64,000 bases of DNA from Virgifigura deserti (GTDB lineage: Bacteria > Pseudomonadota > Alphaproteobacteria > Dongiales > Dongiaceae), in contig QOZR01000008.1 in NCBI GenBank assembly GCA_003576685.1, forward strand, positions 186,001-250,000. The letters run 5' to 3'. Numbering within the stretch: the first letter of the stretch is position 1; each line of letters begins with the position of its first letter. A program made the position numbers and the translations under genes. Under the pieces are notes generated by a model that saw only the letters and a list, made by a program, of their open reading frames with translations, had not been told where the DNA came from and searched no databases. Shown piece by piece: positions 48,188-58,856 of the stretch.

Positions 48188-48784
48188 TCAGGACACCTTC
48201 GACCGCAAAGATTCGATCAGGCCGTCCATGCCGTCGCGCCGCACCACCGAGGCGAATTCCGAGCGCTGGCTGACCACCATGCTGACGCCCTCGACGACGA
48301 CATCGATGATCTTCGGATCCTCACCCTTCTGGCGCACCCGCCAGCCGAAGCGGACGGCCTCCGCCGCCGGGCGTTCGATGACGGTCTCGACCATGGTATC
48401 CGTGTCGCCCAGCGGCTGCACGTCGGTGATGGCATAGCCGCTGATCTCGTTCTCCGCCAAGCGCCTGGCATAGGTCTGCACGACGAAATCCGCGAACACC
48501 TCCTGATACGCCTTCTGCTGCTCGGGCGTGGCTTGATGCCACAGCCGACCGAGCACGAGGCGGCTCACCGTGTCGAAATCGAAGGCGCGATAGAGAAGCT
48601 CCTCGAGTTTGGCCCGGCGCTCGGGCGTTGGTTTCGACGCGCTGAGAAGGCCGACCGTCTCATCGCCGAGGCGGCTGATGAAGGTACGAGGGTCGTCCGC
48701 GGCGGATGCCGGCGTCGCGGCCCCCGCGAAACCGGCCAGAATCAGGAGGGCCGCTAGGATTGATCGGCGTATCGTTGTCGACAT
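48188..48784 (-). CDS. MlaC/Ttg2-like periplasmic phospholipid-binding protein
   Basis: A 198-residue exported protein of the MlaC (Ttg2D-associated) family. The signal peptide is RRSILAALLILAGFAGAATPASA; the core has the helix-rich TPERRAKLEELLYRAFDFDTVSRLVLGRLWHQATPEQQKAYQEVFADFVVQTYARRL segment, and a final VVVEGVSMVVSQRSEF strand pattern typical of the lipid pocket. In other bacteria MlaC works with an Mla ABC transporter for outer-membrane lipid asymmetry; no mla partner genes are present here. The start ATG at 48784 removes an upstream in-frame stretch of 40 unlikely residues. Confidence 0.88.
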   Translation of the reverse strand: MSTTIRRSILAALLILAGFAGAATPASAADDPRTFISRLGDETVGLLSASKPTPERRAKLEELLYRAFDFDTVSRLVLGRLWHQATPEQQKAYQEVFADFVVQTYARRLAENEISGYAITDVQPLGDTDTMVETVIERPAAEAVRFGWRVRQKGEDPKIIDVVVEGVSMVVSQRSEFASVVRRDGMDGLIESLRSKVS

Positions 48785-48928
48785 CTCGGTACCTGCGGAG
48801 CTATTGCGGGAGCGGCCGAACTGGGGCCGAAGGAGGTGAGAAATCGTTCGGGCAACGCGCGACCGCGCGGATGGGTTCGCCGGTGGGCTCGGCGGAGGGT
48901 TCAACGGGCTCGACGGATATCTGGGCCA

Positions 48929-50535
<1,607 letters not shown>

Positions 50536-52304
50536 TGCTGGGCGATCGACAGGAGATTGTTCCAAGCCCAATAGATCACCAGACCGGCCGGGAACTGCCC
50601 CAGCATAAAGGTGAAGACGATAGGCAGCATCATGAAGACCCGCGCCTGCACCGGATCCGGCGGCGCCGGATTCAACTTCTGCTGCAGGTACATGGTAATT
50701 CCCATGATGATGGGCCAGACGCCGATGCTGAGGATCGCGAGGAAGCCGAGCTCCGGCACGCCCCACGGCAGCAGGCCGAACAGGTTCAGGATCGAGGTGG
50801 GATCGGGCGCCGAAAGGTCCTGAATCCAGCCGAAGAACGGCGCGTGACGCATTTCGATCGTCACGAACAGGACCTTGTAGAGGGCGAAGAACACCGGAAT
50901 CTGAATCAGGATCGGCAGGCAGCCGGCCGCTGGATTGACCTTCTCGCGCTTGTAGAGCGCCATCATCTCCTGATTCAGCTTCATCTTGTCGTCTTTGTAC
51001 CGGTCGCGGAGCTTCGTCATCTCCGGCGTCAGCTTCTTCATCTTGCTCATCGCCCGGTACGACTTGTTCGCCAGGGGGAAGAACACCAGCTTGACGCCGA
51101 CGGTGAGCAGCAGGATCGCGACGCCGAAGTTCCCGACCAGGCGATAGAGGTAGTCGAGCGCGTAGAAGATCGGCTTCGTCAAGAAGTAGAACCAGCCGAA
51201 ATCCACGGCCCGGTCGAACAGCGGAATGCCGAACTCTTCGCCGTAGGCGTCAAGCAGTCGCACCTCCTTGGCACCCGCGAACAGCCGGCTTTCGCTCTCC
51301 ACCTGCTGCCCCGGCGCGACCGTGAGGCCGCCGGCCCGGTAATCGGTCTGATAGACGTTCTTCTCATTGCGCAGCGTGTGGGCGAAGCGCGCCTCGATCT
51401 GCGCCTGCTGATCGGGCATCAAGGCCACCAGCCAGTACTTGTCGGTGATGCCGAGCCAGCCGCCTTCGCTATCGTAACGGATGATATCCTGATCCTGGAC
51501 TTCGTCGTAATCGACCTCGACGAGCGCGTCGTCGAGAGCCCCGATCAGACCCTCATGCAGAATAAAGAAGCCCGAAACCGGCGGCGTTCCCGTCCGCGAG
51601 ACAAGGCCATAGGGGAATACCGTCACTGGAGCGTCGCCGGTGTTCTCGACCGCCTGCGTCACGGTGAAGACGAAGTTGCGGTCGACGTGGATGGTCGCGC
51701 TGAAACGCAGGCCCTCGCCATTGTCCCAACTCAGCGTTACCGGATTGTCGGGCGTCAGCACCTCGCCGTCCGCCTGCCAGAGCGTCGCCGGGCCTGGAAG
51801 CGCGACACCGGGCTCTGCGGAGACCCAGCCGAAATCGGCGTAATAGGCGTTCGGACCGCCCAACGGCGACAGCAGGACGATGTTCTCGCTGCCCGGTTCG
51901 ACGCCGACACGGTAGTTCTTCAGCACCAGATCGTCGATTCGCCCGCCGATAAGCGAGATCGAGCCGCTGAGGCTTGGCGTGTCGATCCGAACGCGCGGTG
52001 TCTCGGCGAGCGCCCCTTCGCGGCTCTTCGGGGCTGCCGCAGGAGCTGTCCCAGCCTCGGTGCCCGGTACAGTTCCCGGTGCCGTCGGTGCGAGGGTATC
52101 GGCCGGCGGCTGCGCCTCGCTCCGTTCCTGCTGGACGGCCTGCTCGGCCTGTTGCTGCTGCTGTCGCGGGACCTCGTAGAAATATTGGAAGCCCAGGAGA
52201 ATCACCATGGAGGCGAGCACCGCGAGAAGAAGGTTACGCTGGTCCATGGTCGGTCTCGTTCGCCTCAATAAGTCTCAGACAGGGTGAATTCGGTGAAGTC
52301 GGCG

Positions 52305-52580
52305 TCAGCGCGCGCGATCGGCGCAGCCGCAGCCTGGGTGATCCGGGACCGAATGGTTCGGTTGCGGCACGGGATCGAAGCCGGAGCCGCCCCAGGGATG
52401 GCACCGGAGAATGCGACGCGTCGCGAGCCAGAGGCCCGTCATGACGCCATGCAGGGCAATCGCCTCGCCGGCATAGGCCGAGCAACTCGGCGCGAACCGG
52501 CAGGTCGGCGGCAGCACTGGCGAAATCAGAATTTGGTAGGCGCGAATGCAGCCGATGCAAGCGGCGCGCGCAAGTCTCAT
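52305..52580 (-). CDS. yidD: Membrane protein insertion efficiency factor YidD
   Basis: A 91-residue small protein with the YidD pattern: [29 protein letters not shown], two conserved cysteines (C27 and C33) and [12 protein letters not shown]. It assists YidC-dependent insertion at the inner membrane. It overlaps rnpA by four bases (ATGA) and is 57 bp ahead of yidC. The acidic, cysteine-bearing tail is longer than average. Confidence 0.92.
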   Translation of the reverse strand: MRLARAACIGCIRAYQILISPVLPPTCRFAPSCSAYAGEAIALHGVMTGLWLATRRILRCHPWGGSGFDPVPQPNHSVPDHPGCGCADRAR

Positions 52581-53023
52581 CTCTCTACCAATCTCTCCGT
52601 CGCGTGCTCGGGGCTGGTCCCGAGAGCTTCCGCGGCGCGGTACACGCCAAGACGCCGCAGGCCGGTCGTCAGGTCGGCGACGAGGTCATCGAACGATCGG
52701 GTCAAGGTGCCGGCCCGGGCGATGACCACGTAATCATGTCCACGCTTGGCATAGCGGGGCAGGATTTCTGCGACGGCGGCCCGCAGCCGACGTCGTGCCC
52801 GGTTGCGAGCGACCGCGTTTCCGACCTTGCGGCTGGCGGTGAACCCGACCCGGAGGTCGCCGTCACCGCCATTTTCGACCCGCTCGCCCGCAGGACGCTG
52901 AGGGCTCCCCTGTCCGGCTTGCCGGGTGGTCTGAAGAATCAGACCGGGAGCCACCCATTTACGCCGCGCATCGGCGACCCGGAGAAATTCCGGGCGACGC
53001 TTGAGCCGTCCGATCGCGGCCAT
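52577..53023 (-). CDS. rnpA: Ribonuclease P protein component
   Basis: A 148-residue basic protein that supports RNase P RNA in tRNA 5' processing. The RNR motif [16 protein letters not shown] and the opening [13 protein letters not shown] are diagnostic. It begins seven bases downstream of the rpmH stop. The start at 53023 ([10 protein letters not shown]) is family-typical; the longer frame upstream overlaps rpmH in another phase and is not coding. Confidence 0.93.
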   Translation of the reverse strand: MAAIGRLKRRPEFLRVADARRKWVAPGLILQTTRQAGQGSPQRPAGERVENGGDGDLRVGFTASRKVGNAVARNRARRRLRAAVAEILPRYAKRGHDYVVIARAGTLTRSFDDLVADLTTGLRRLGVYRAAEALGTSPEHATERLVER

Positions 53024-53030
53024 AAACCGC

Positions 53031-53165
53031 TTAGACGCAGAGGCGCTTGCGGCCCTTGGCGCGGCGCTGGGCCAAGATTCTTCTGCCACCGACCGTGGCC
53101 ATGCGCGACCGAAAGCCATGACGGCGCTTGCGGACGAGCACGCTGGGCTGGAACGTGCGCTTCAC
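53031..53165 (-). CDS. rpmH: Ribosomal protein bL34
   Basis: A 44-residue ribosomal protein encoded between 53031 and 53165, starting at GTG with a GGAGT Shine-Dalgarno nearby. The sequence [20 protein letters not shown] continues with [10 protein letters not shown] and ends in the arginine/lysine-rich [13 protein letters not shown] typical of L34. rpmH and rnpA are adjacent in nearly all bacteria. The gene is too short for a default length cut-off but the match is full length. Confidence 0.96.
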   Translation of the reverse strand: MKRTFQPSVLVRKRRHGFRSRMATVGGRRILAQRRAKGRKRLCV

Positions 53166-53206
53166 AATAGGACTCCGTTGAATCGATCCGTACGAATTGC
53201 GGGAGG

Positions 53207-53235
53207 TGTATAAGGTCTGGATCGGGCGGAGTCAA
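53207..53235 (-). promoter_or_regulatory. Sigma70-type promoter of the rpmH-rnpA-yidD-yidC operon
   Basis: On the minus strand TTGACT (53230-53235) and TATACA (53207-53212) are separated by exactly 17 bases (53213-53229), ending 41 bp upstream of the rpmH GTG. Sequence and spacing match the housekeeping consensus closely, making this the clearest promoter in the window. Confidence 0.8.
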
Positions 53236-53464
53236 CGCATGATAGCCGTGTGGCGCTGCAAACTCGTGGCCAAGCCTTTGGTTCCTAAACGCTTTCGTCG
53301 GGACGCATTGGCCGGGGTGGAACTTCGGCTCAAATCTCCCTCACCGGATGGTGAATGGCGTGGGGCGGTGGGGGATGTTAAATGGGGATATGGTGGTGCG
53401 GGCGAGCCTACGGACGCACCGACGACCGGTCGGTCATGATCTTCCCACGATCCGGGACCTGAGG

Positions 53465-54226
53465 ATGAAGCGGAACGACGCCAGACCGTCGGATAAGGTC
53501 TTTTCGGCCAAGCGTCTGATCCCGGCCGCCATTCTGGTCGGGGCGCTGGTCCTGGTCGTCCTGTTCGGCATCGATGACTATATTTCCCTGGACGCCCTGC
53601 GCGACAATCGGGAATGGCTGCTGGCCCAGGTCGCCGACCACCAGCTCCTTTCCGTGCTAATCTTCATGGTCGCCTATGCGGCCGCGGTCGCGCTGTCGGT
53701 GCCGGGGGCCACGGTGCTGACCATCGCAGGCGGCTTCCTCTTCGGCCAGATTCCCGCCACCTGTTATGCTGTCATGGCCGCGACGGTCGGTGCCACGATC
53801 GTGTTCGTTGTCGCCAAAGGCGCCCTCCATGACCTGTTGCGGGCCAAGGCCGGCCCGTGGCTTAAACGGATGGAGGCAGGATTCGCGGAAAACGGCCTCA
53901 GCTACATGCTGGTCCTGCGATTGGTTCCCATCTTTCCGTTCTTCGTCGTCAATCTGGTGCCGGCTTTTCTGGGCGTGCCGTTGGGCACCTATGTCGTCGG
54001 CACCTTCTTCGGGATCATTCCGGGTACATTCGTCTATGCGTCGGTCGGTGCCGGGCTCGGCAGCATCTTCGAGGCGGGGGGCGACATCTCGCCGGCCGGC
54101 GTGCTGACGCCCGAGATCATCACGGCTCTCGTCGGGCTGGCGCTGCTCGCTTTACTGCCGATCGTCTATAAAAAGCTGGCTGGTAAGAATCTCATGGGCG
54201 GCAAGAACGGGCCGCGCAGGCAATGA
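53465..54226 (+). CDS. TVP38/TMEM64 family membrane protein
   Basis: A 253-residue protein with a VTT/DedA-like (SNARE-associated) domain. An N-terminal helix (RLIPAAILVGALVLVVLFG) is followed by the core containing SVPGATVLTIAGGFLFG (helix with conserved GxxxG-like segment), ATVGATIVFVVAKGALHDLL and a re-entrant RLVPIFPFFVVNLVPAFLGVPLGTYVVGTFFGIIPGTFVYASVGAGLG region with the conserved proline. The start at 53465 gives MKRNDARPS. It overlaps the next gene, a flavoprotein, by four bases; this TVP38-oxidoreductase pair recurs in bacteria and some proteins fuse the two. Confidence 0.85.
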   Translation: MKRNDARPSDKVFSAKRLIPAAILVGALVLVVLFGIDDYISLDALRDNREWLLAQVADHQLLSVLIFMVAYAAAVALSVPGATVLTIAGGFLFGQIPATCYAVMAATVGATIVFVVAKGALHDLLRAKAGPWLKRMEAGFAENGLSYMLVLRLVPIFPFFVVNLVPAFLGVPLGTYVVGTFFGIIPGTFVYASVGAGLGSIFEAGGDISPAGVLTPEIITALVGLALLALLPIVYKKLAGKNLMGGKNGPRRQ

Positions 54227-55647
54227 CGGACTTGGTGAAGGCGGACATCTGCGTCGTCGGTGCCGGATCGGCGGGGCTGACCGTCGCCGCCGGCGCCAGC
54301 CAGTTCGGCGCCGCGACGGTTCTGATCGAAGGGCGCAGGATGGGCGGCGACTGCCTGAACTATGGCTGCGTGCCGTCGAAGGCGTTGCTTGCCGCCGGCC
54401 ATGCCGCGCGCGCGGCGGGCGGGGGCGCCCCTTTCGGAATCGCGGATGGTGCAGCCGAGGTCGATTTCCGTCGCGTGCATGATCACGTTCATGCCGTCAT
54501 CGACGCGATCGCGCCGCAGGACTCGGTCGAGCGGTTCGAGGGGCTGGGGGTGCGGGTGATCCAGGCGGAGGCGCGGTTCATCGGACCGCGCGAGCTGATC
54601 GCCGGCGACGGCCGCGTTCGCGCCCGCCGTTTCGTCGTCGCGACCGGCTCGGCCCCGGCGGTCCCGCCGATCCCCGGCCTCGATCGCATGCCCTATTACA
54701 CCAACGAGACGATCTTCGACCTGACCGAACGTCCGGATCACCTGGTGGTGATCGGCGGCGGCCCGATCGGCTGCGAGCTAGCGCAGGCGCACCGGCGGCT
54801 CGGCGCTCGCGTCTCGATCCTGGAGGCCGACCGCATCCTGCCCAAGGACGATCCGGAACTGGTCGAGCTGCTGCGCCAGCGCCTGCGGGCGGACGGGATC
54901 GCGCTTTACGAACAGACGAAGGTGGTGGGGGTCGAGGGCAGTGCGGGCGCCATCACGGCGCGGATCGAGCGCAACGGCACCACCGAAACCGTTCAGGGAA
55001 CGGTGCTGCTGGTCGCCACCGGGCGCAAGCCGACCGTCAAGGGCCTGGATCTGGAGGCGGCCGGCGTCGCCTACACCGACCGCGGCATCGCCGTCGACCG
55101 CCGGCTGCGGACCAGCAATCGACGGATCTTCGCGATCGGCGACGTGACCGGGGGCTTTCAGTTCACGCATATGGCGGGCTATGACGCCGGCATCGTCATT
55201 CGCAACGCGCTGTTCCGCCTGCCGGCCAAGGTCGATCACCGGGCCGTGCCCTGGGTCACCTACACGGACCCCGAGCTGGCGCATGTCGGCATGACCGAGC
55301 GGCAGGCGCGCGAGGCAGGGCGAGAAATCCGTATTCTGCGCTGGCCCTTTGCCGAGAACGACCGCGCCCAAGCCGAGCGGACGACCGACGGGCTGATCAA
55401 GGTGGTGACGACGCCGCGCGGCCGGATCCTCGGCGCCTCGATCCTCGGGGCGCATGCCGGCGAGCTGATCCATGTCTGGGTGCTGGCGATCGGCCAGAAT
55501 CTGAAGATCGGCGCGATCGCGAACATGATCGCGCCCTATCCGACCCTGGGGGAGGTGAGCAAGCGCGCCGCCGGCAGCTTCTACACGCCGACCCTCTTCA
55601 GCGAGCGGACACGCCGGCTGGTTCGATTCCTGCGCCTGTTCGGCTGA
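54223..55647 (+). CDS. Pyridine nucleotide-disulfide oxidoreductase (mercuric reductase/lipoamide dehydrogenase-like)
   Basis: A 474-residue FAD enzyme. The FAD fingerprint GAGSAG is at 13-18 and the redox disulfide is C44-C49 in GGDCLNYGCVPSK. A second Rossmann fingerprint, GGGPIGCELAQ, binds NAD(P)H mid-protein, and the dimerisation domain contains GASILGAHAGELIH. No MerA N-terminal metal domain or C-terminal vicinal cysteines are seen, so mercury reduction is unlikely. It is translationally coupled with the TVP38-type gene; the true substrate is unknown. Confidence 0.88.
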   Translation: MTDLVKADICVVGAGSAGLTVAAGASQFGAATVLIEGRRMGGDCLNYGCVPSKALLAAGHAARAAGGGAPFGIADGAAEVDFRRVHDHVHAVIDAIAPQDSVERFEGLGVRVIQAEARFIGPRELIAGDGRVRARRFVVATGSAPAVPPIPGLDRMPYYTNETIFDLTERPDHLVVIGGGPIGCELAQAHRRLGARVSILEADRILPKDDPELVELLRQRLRADGIALYEQTKVVGVEGSAGAITARIERNGTTETVQGTVLLVATGRKPTVKGLDLEAAGVAYTDRGIAVDRRLRTSNRRIFAIGDVTGGFQFTHMAGYDAGIVIRNALFRLPAKVDHRAVPWVTYTDPELAHVGMTERQAREAGREIRILRWPFAENDRAQAERTTDGLIKVVTTPRGRILGASILGAHAGELIHVWVLAIGQNLKIGAIANMIAPYPTLGEVSKRAAGSFYTPTLFSERTRRLVRFLRLFG

Positions 55648-55684
55648 CGTTTCTGCTTTCGAACTTATGCTAGAATCATCCGGC

Positions 55685-57121
55685 ATGGTAAATTACCGGC
55701 CGCACCTTCCGCCGTTGGCGCAGAGCCTGTCGGCGAAGCTTCTCGTGCTGACGATCTTCTTCGTCATGCTCAGCGAGGTGCTGATCTATGCGCCGTCCGC
55801 CGGCCGCTTCCGTCTGACCTATCTGCAGGAACGGCTTGCCGCCGGGCATCTGGCGCTGCTCGCCCTCGAGGCGACGCCGGATTACATGGTCAGCGAGGAT
55901 CTGGAGCGCGAGCTGCTCCGCCACGCCAGCTCCTATCTCATCGGCCTGACGCGGACCGACGGCGTGAGGCTGATGCTGGCGGCGAAGCCTGTCCCGCCCG
56001 TCGACATAACCTTCGACCTGCGTCGGGCGCGCTTCTTTCCGCTGATCGGCGAGGCATTCGTGACGCTAGCGCAGCAGGAGAACCGGCGGCTCCGGATCGT
56101 CGGGCCGTCGCCCAAGGATCCCGAGGCGATCATCGAGGTGGTGATCGACGAGGGACCGATGCGGGCGGCGCTGATCGACTATTCCTACCGTATCATGGCG
56201 CTGTCGATCATGATCTCGCTGATCACCGCGGCGCTCGTCTATCTCAGCCTGCAATGGCTGATGGTGCGGCCGATGCGCAGGCTGACCGAGAGCATGATGG
56301 CGTTCCGCGACGATCCGGAGGATGCATCGCGAATGCCGCCGCCCAGCCGCCGGAGCGACGAGATCGGCGTCGCCCAGCGCGAGCTGGCGGAGATGCAGAA
56401 AGCCCTACGTGCCGCCTTGCGGCAGAAGACGCGGCTGGCGGCGCTGGGCGTGGCGGTGACCAAGATCAGCCACGATCTGCGCAACATCCTGGCCACGGCG
56501 CGGCTGGTTTCGGATCGGCTCGTCGACAGCGAGGACCCTGAGGTCCGGCGCATGACGCCGACCCTGATCGCGGCGATCGATCGCGCCGTCGATCTCTGTT
56601 CTAAGACCCTCGGTTTCACCCGCGACGGGCCGCCCACCCTGGATCGCACCCGGTTCAGGCTCGGCCCGCTGCTGGACGAGGCCGGCGCCGTCGTCGCGGC
56701 GGTCCCGCTTCCTGGGCAATCCCCTGGGCAACCTAGCGGACAAGCGGCTTGGCAGCATGCCCTTGCCGACGAGATCATGGTCGAAGCCGACCGCGACCAG
56801 CTCTTCCGGGTCCTGGTCAATCTGGGGCAGAACGCCGTCCAGGCGGGCGCCACCTGCGTCGACGTCGCGGCCCGGCTCGCCGGCGACCACGTCGAGATCG
56901 AGGTTGCGGATAACGGGCCCGGCCTGCCGCCCCGCGCCCGCGAGCGGCTGTTCGAGCCCTTCGCCGGCTCGGCCCGGCCCGGCGGCACGGGCCTGGGGCT
57001 CGCCATCGCCCGCGAGCTGATGCGCGCCCATGGCGGCGATATCCGGCTAGTCGACAGCACTGCCGCCGGTACCCGGTTCCGGCTGTATCTACCGGCCCGG
57101 ACAGCCGCGCGGCCGGTTTAA
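55685..57121 (+). CDS. Membrane histidine kinase, orphan
   Basis: A 478-residue sensor kinase. Helix 1 (SAKLLVLTIFFVMLSEVLIY, about 17-36), a periplasmic region of about 130 residues with no recognised domain, helix 2 (IMALSIMISLITAALVYLSLQWL), a HAMP segment (about 192-245) and a kinase core. The phosphoacceptor is H263 in KISHDLRNIL; N383 and the N379 N-box, DNGPGL (409-414) and GGTGLGLA (433-440) form the ATP site. No response regulator gene is adjacent. The start may be 55667 (MLESSGMVN); both starts have weak SD sequences. Confidence 0.88.
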   Translation: MVNYRPHLPPLAQSLSAKLLVLTIFFVMLSEVLIYAPSAGRFRLTYLQERLAAGHLALLALEATPDYMVSEDLERELLRHASSYLIGLTRTDGVRLMLAAKPVPPVDITFDLRRARFFPLIGEAFVTLAQQENRRLRIVGPSPKDPEAIIEVVIDEGPMRAALIDYSYRIMALSIMISLITAALVYLSLQWLMVRPMRRLTESMMAFRDDPEDASRMPPPSRRSDEIGVAQRELAEMQKALRAALRQKTRLAALGVAVTKISHDLRNILATARLVSDRLVDSEDPEVRRMTPTLIAAIDRAVDLCSKTLGFTRDGPPTLDRTRFRLGPLLDEAGAVVAAVPLPGQSPGQPSGQAAWQHALADEIMVEADRDQLFRVLVNLGQNAVQAGATCVDVAARLAGDHVEIEVADNGPGLPPRARERLFEPFAGSARPGGTGLGLAIARELMRAHGGDIRLVDSTAAGTRFRLYLPARTAARPV

Positions 57122-57198
57122 GGCTTTACAGAGCGGTTCCTCCCGACCTATCTGAAGGCACAAATATTTACCTTTGGCTTTGAAGATCATGCCCTTCG

Positions 57199-57214
57199 TC
57201 ATGCCGGGGCATGA
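57199..57214. repeat. Short palindrome between kinase and small membrane gene
   Basis: A 16-base palindrome, arms TCATGCC/GGCATGA with a two-base centre, lies 85 bp after the kinase stop. It might be an operator for the small gene at 57250 or part of a terminator, but lacks a T-tract. Confidence 0.3.
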
Positions 57215-57249
57215 ACCAAGGCTGTTCTAGGAGTGTTGTGGGGGCGAGA

Positions 57250-57462
57250 ATGGATGGAGTGAGCAAGTGGATCTTGAACGGCCTGGTCGGGCTGTTGGGC
57301 TTGATCGGGCTGTTCGTGGCCTCCGGTTCCGAGGGAGCCGTTGCCTATTATGGCGGGCTGGGCTTCTTCGGGTTCAGCGTGCTGTTCATCATGCTGCAGA
57401 TCAAGCGAGCCTATCCGCATGGCGGCAACTTGGCCGACCTCGAGGAAGGCCACCGGCACTGA
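57250..57462 (+). CDS. Small membrane protein of unknown function
   Basis: A 70-residue protein with two hydrophobic segments (LNGLVGLLGLIGLFVASG and AYYGGLGFFGFSVLFIMLQI) and a short histidine-bearing tail. No family is recognised, though its two-helix pattern matches small uncharacterised membrane proteins of Rhodospirillales. The start at 57250 (MDGVSKW) has GGGGGCGAG ahead. It is convergent with the RlmI-like gene, whose stop is 15 bp away. Confidence 0.55.
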   Translation: MDGVSKWILNGLVGLLGLIGLFVASGSEGAVAYYGGLGFFGFSVLFIMLQIKRAYPHGGNLADLEEGHRH

Positions 57463-57477
57463 TCCCGGCATCGATCG

Positions 57478-58695
57478 TCAGTCCACCTGCAGGAGCTGCG
57501 CCTTGAGATAGGCGCTCTCCGGCAGGGCCGGATGCACCGGATGGTCTGCGTCGGCGCCGGTGCTGAACAGGATGCGCCCGCCCCGTCCGGCATCGACCAG
57601 CCCGCGCCGCGCCTGCTCCGCGAACAGCGCCGGCTCCATATTGTGCGAGCAGGAGGCGATGAACAGGAAGCCGCCGCGGCGCACCAGTCCGGCCGCGAGG
57701 CGCGCCAGCTTGCGATAGGCGCGGGCGCCCTGATTCAGGTCCTTGCGCGATTTGACGAAGGCCGGCGGGTCCGCGACCACGATGTCGAACCGCTCGCCCG
57801 CTGCGGCGAGGCGTTGCAATTCCTCGAAGGCGTCTCCGCGCCGGAACCGGCAGCGCTCGGCGACACTGTTGAGCGCCGCCGCTTGGGCCGCGAGGTCGAG
57901 CGCGCCTTGCGAGCGGTCGATCGCCAGAACCTCCGTCGCGCCGGCACTGGCTGCCTGAAGGGCGAAGCCGCCGGTGTAGCTGTAGACGTCCAGAACTCGC
58001 ACGTCCTTCGCCAGCCGCGCGACGAAGGCGCGATTGGCGCGCTGATCGAAGAACCACCCGGTCTTCTGTCCTTCGCGCGGGTCGGCGAGGAACCGCACGC
58101 CGTTCTCGATCAACTCGATCGGACCCTCCAGCGTGCCCTTGGCGAGCCGGCAGTAGGAGTCGATTCCCTCCAGCGTCCGCGCCGCGCTGTCGTTGCGCAG
58201 CAGGACAACCTCCGGCGCCAGAACCTCGTCCAGGGCCGCCAGAAGCTCGGGCAGCAGTCGCTCCATGCCGGCCGTGTTGACCTGCATGACGATAACGGCG
58301 CCGAAGCGGTCGAGAATGGTGCCGGGCAGGCCGTCCGCCTCGGCATGGACGAGCCGGTAGAACGGCGCATCGAACAGGCGCTCGCGCAGGGCGAGCGCCT
58401 GGTTCAGCCTTGCCGCGAAGAACCGGCGGTCGATCACGGCATTCGCATCCCGCGACAGCATGCGGGCACTGATCAGCGGCTGCGGATTGAATATCGCGGT
58501 GCCCAGCGGCCGGCGCTCATGGCTGACGATCCGAACGAGGCTGCCGGGGGCGAGCGCCTTCACCGCCGGCTCCATCGCCACCTCGTTCGAGTAGATCCAG
58601 GGATGGCCGGCGAGCACGCGCTTGTGGCCGTTGGGCTTCAGCACGACCGTCGGGCGGTCGGTTTGCGGTGAGAGCTGGGGCAGGCTGCTTTGCAT
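57478..58695 (-). CDS. 23S rRNA cytosine methyltransferase RlmI-like
   Basis: A 405-residue SAM-dependent methyltransferase with an N-terminal PUA domain (about 10-90, TVVLKPNGHKRVLAGHPWIYSNEV). The methyltransferase core has DVYSYTGGFALQAA (motif I), AIDRS, GDAFEEL and VADPPAFVKS (motif IV) near the centre and SCSHNM toward the end, a pattern of RlmI, which methylates C1962 of 23S rRNA. The start ATG at 58695 (MQSSLPQ) is chosen over an in-frame upstream ATG at 58731 with low family similarity. Exact target base is inferred. Confidence 0.85.
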   Translation of the reverse strand: MQSSLPQLSPQTDRPTVVLKPNGHKRVLAGHPWIYSNEVAMEPAVKALAPGSLVRIVSHERRPLGTAIFNPQPLISARMLSRDANAVIDRRFFAARLNQALALRERLFDAPFYRLVHAEADGLPGTILDRFGAVIVMQVNTAGMERLLPELLAALDEVLAPEVVLLRNDSAARTLEGIDSYCRLAKGTLEGPIELIENGVRFLADPREGQKTGWFFDQRANRAFVARLAKDVRVLDVYSYTGGFALQAASAGATEVLAIDRSQGALDLAAQAAALNSVAERCRFRRGDAFEELQRLAAAGERFDIVVADPPAFVKSRKDLNQGARAYRKLARLAAGLVRRGGFLFIASCSHNMEPALFAEQARRGLVDAGRGGRILFSTGADADHPVHPALPESAYLKAQLLQVD

Positions 58696-58856
58696 GGCCG
58701 GGACCATGCAGGGCCGGCCGTCTCGCCGCAAGGGGAATGATCCCGCGCGTTGCTCACTGCCTGATTGATCACCGCTCCCAAGTGCCAGATCAAATTCGGC
58801 GGCAGGATGTTATGGGCCGCGCACCGGCCATGCATTCCTCTTACGGCGCGCGAAGC

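Noticed and set aside
53166..53464. Possible replication origin beside rpmH
   Set aside because: No cluster of DnaA boxes (TTATCCACA-like) was seen, and alphaproteobacterial origins are usually elsewhere.
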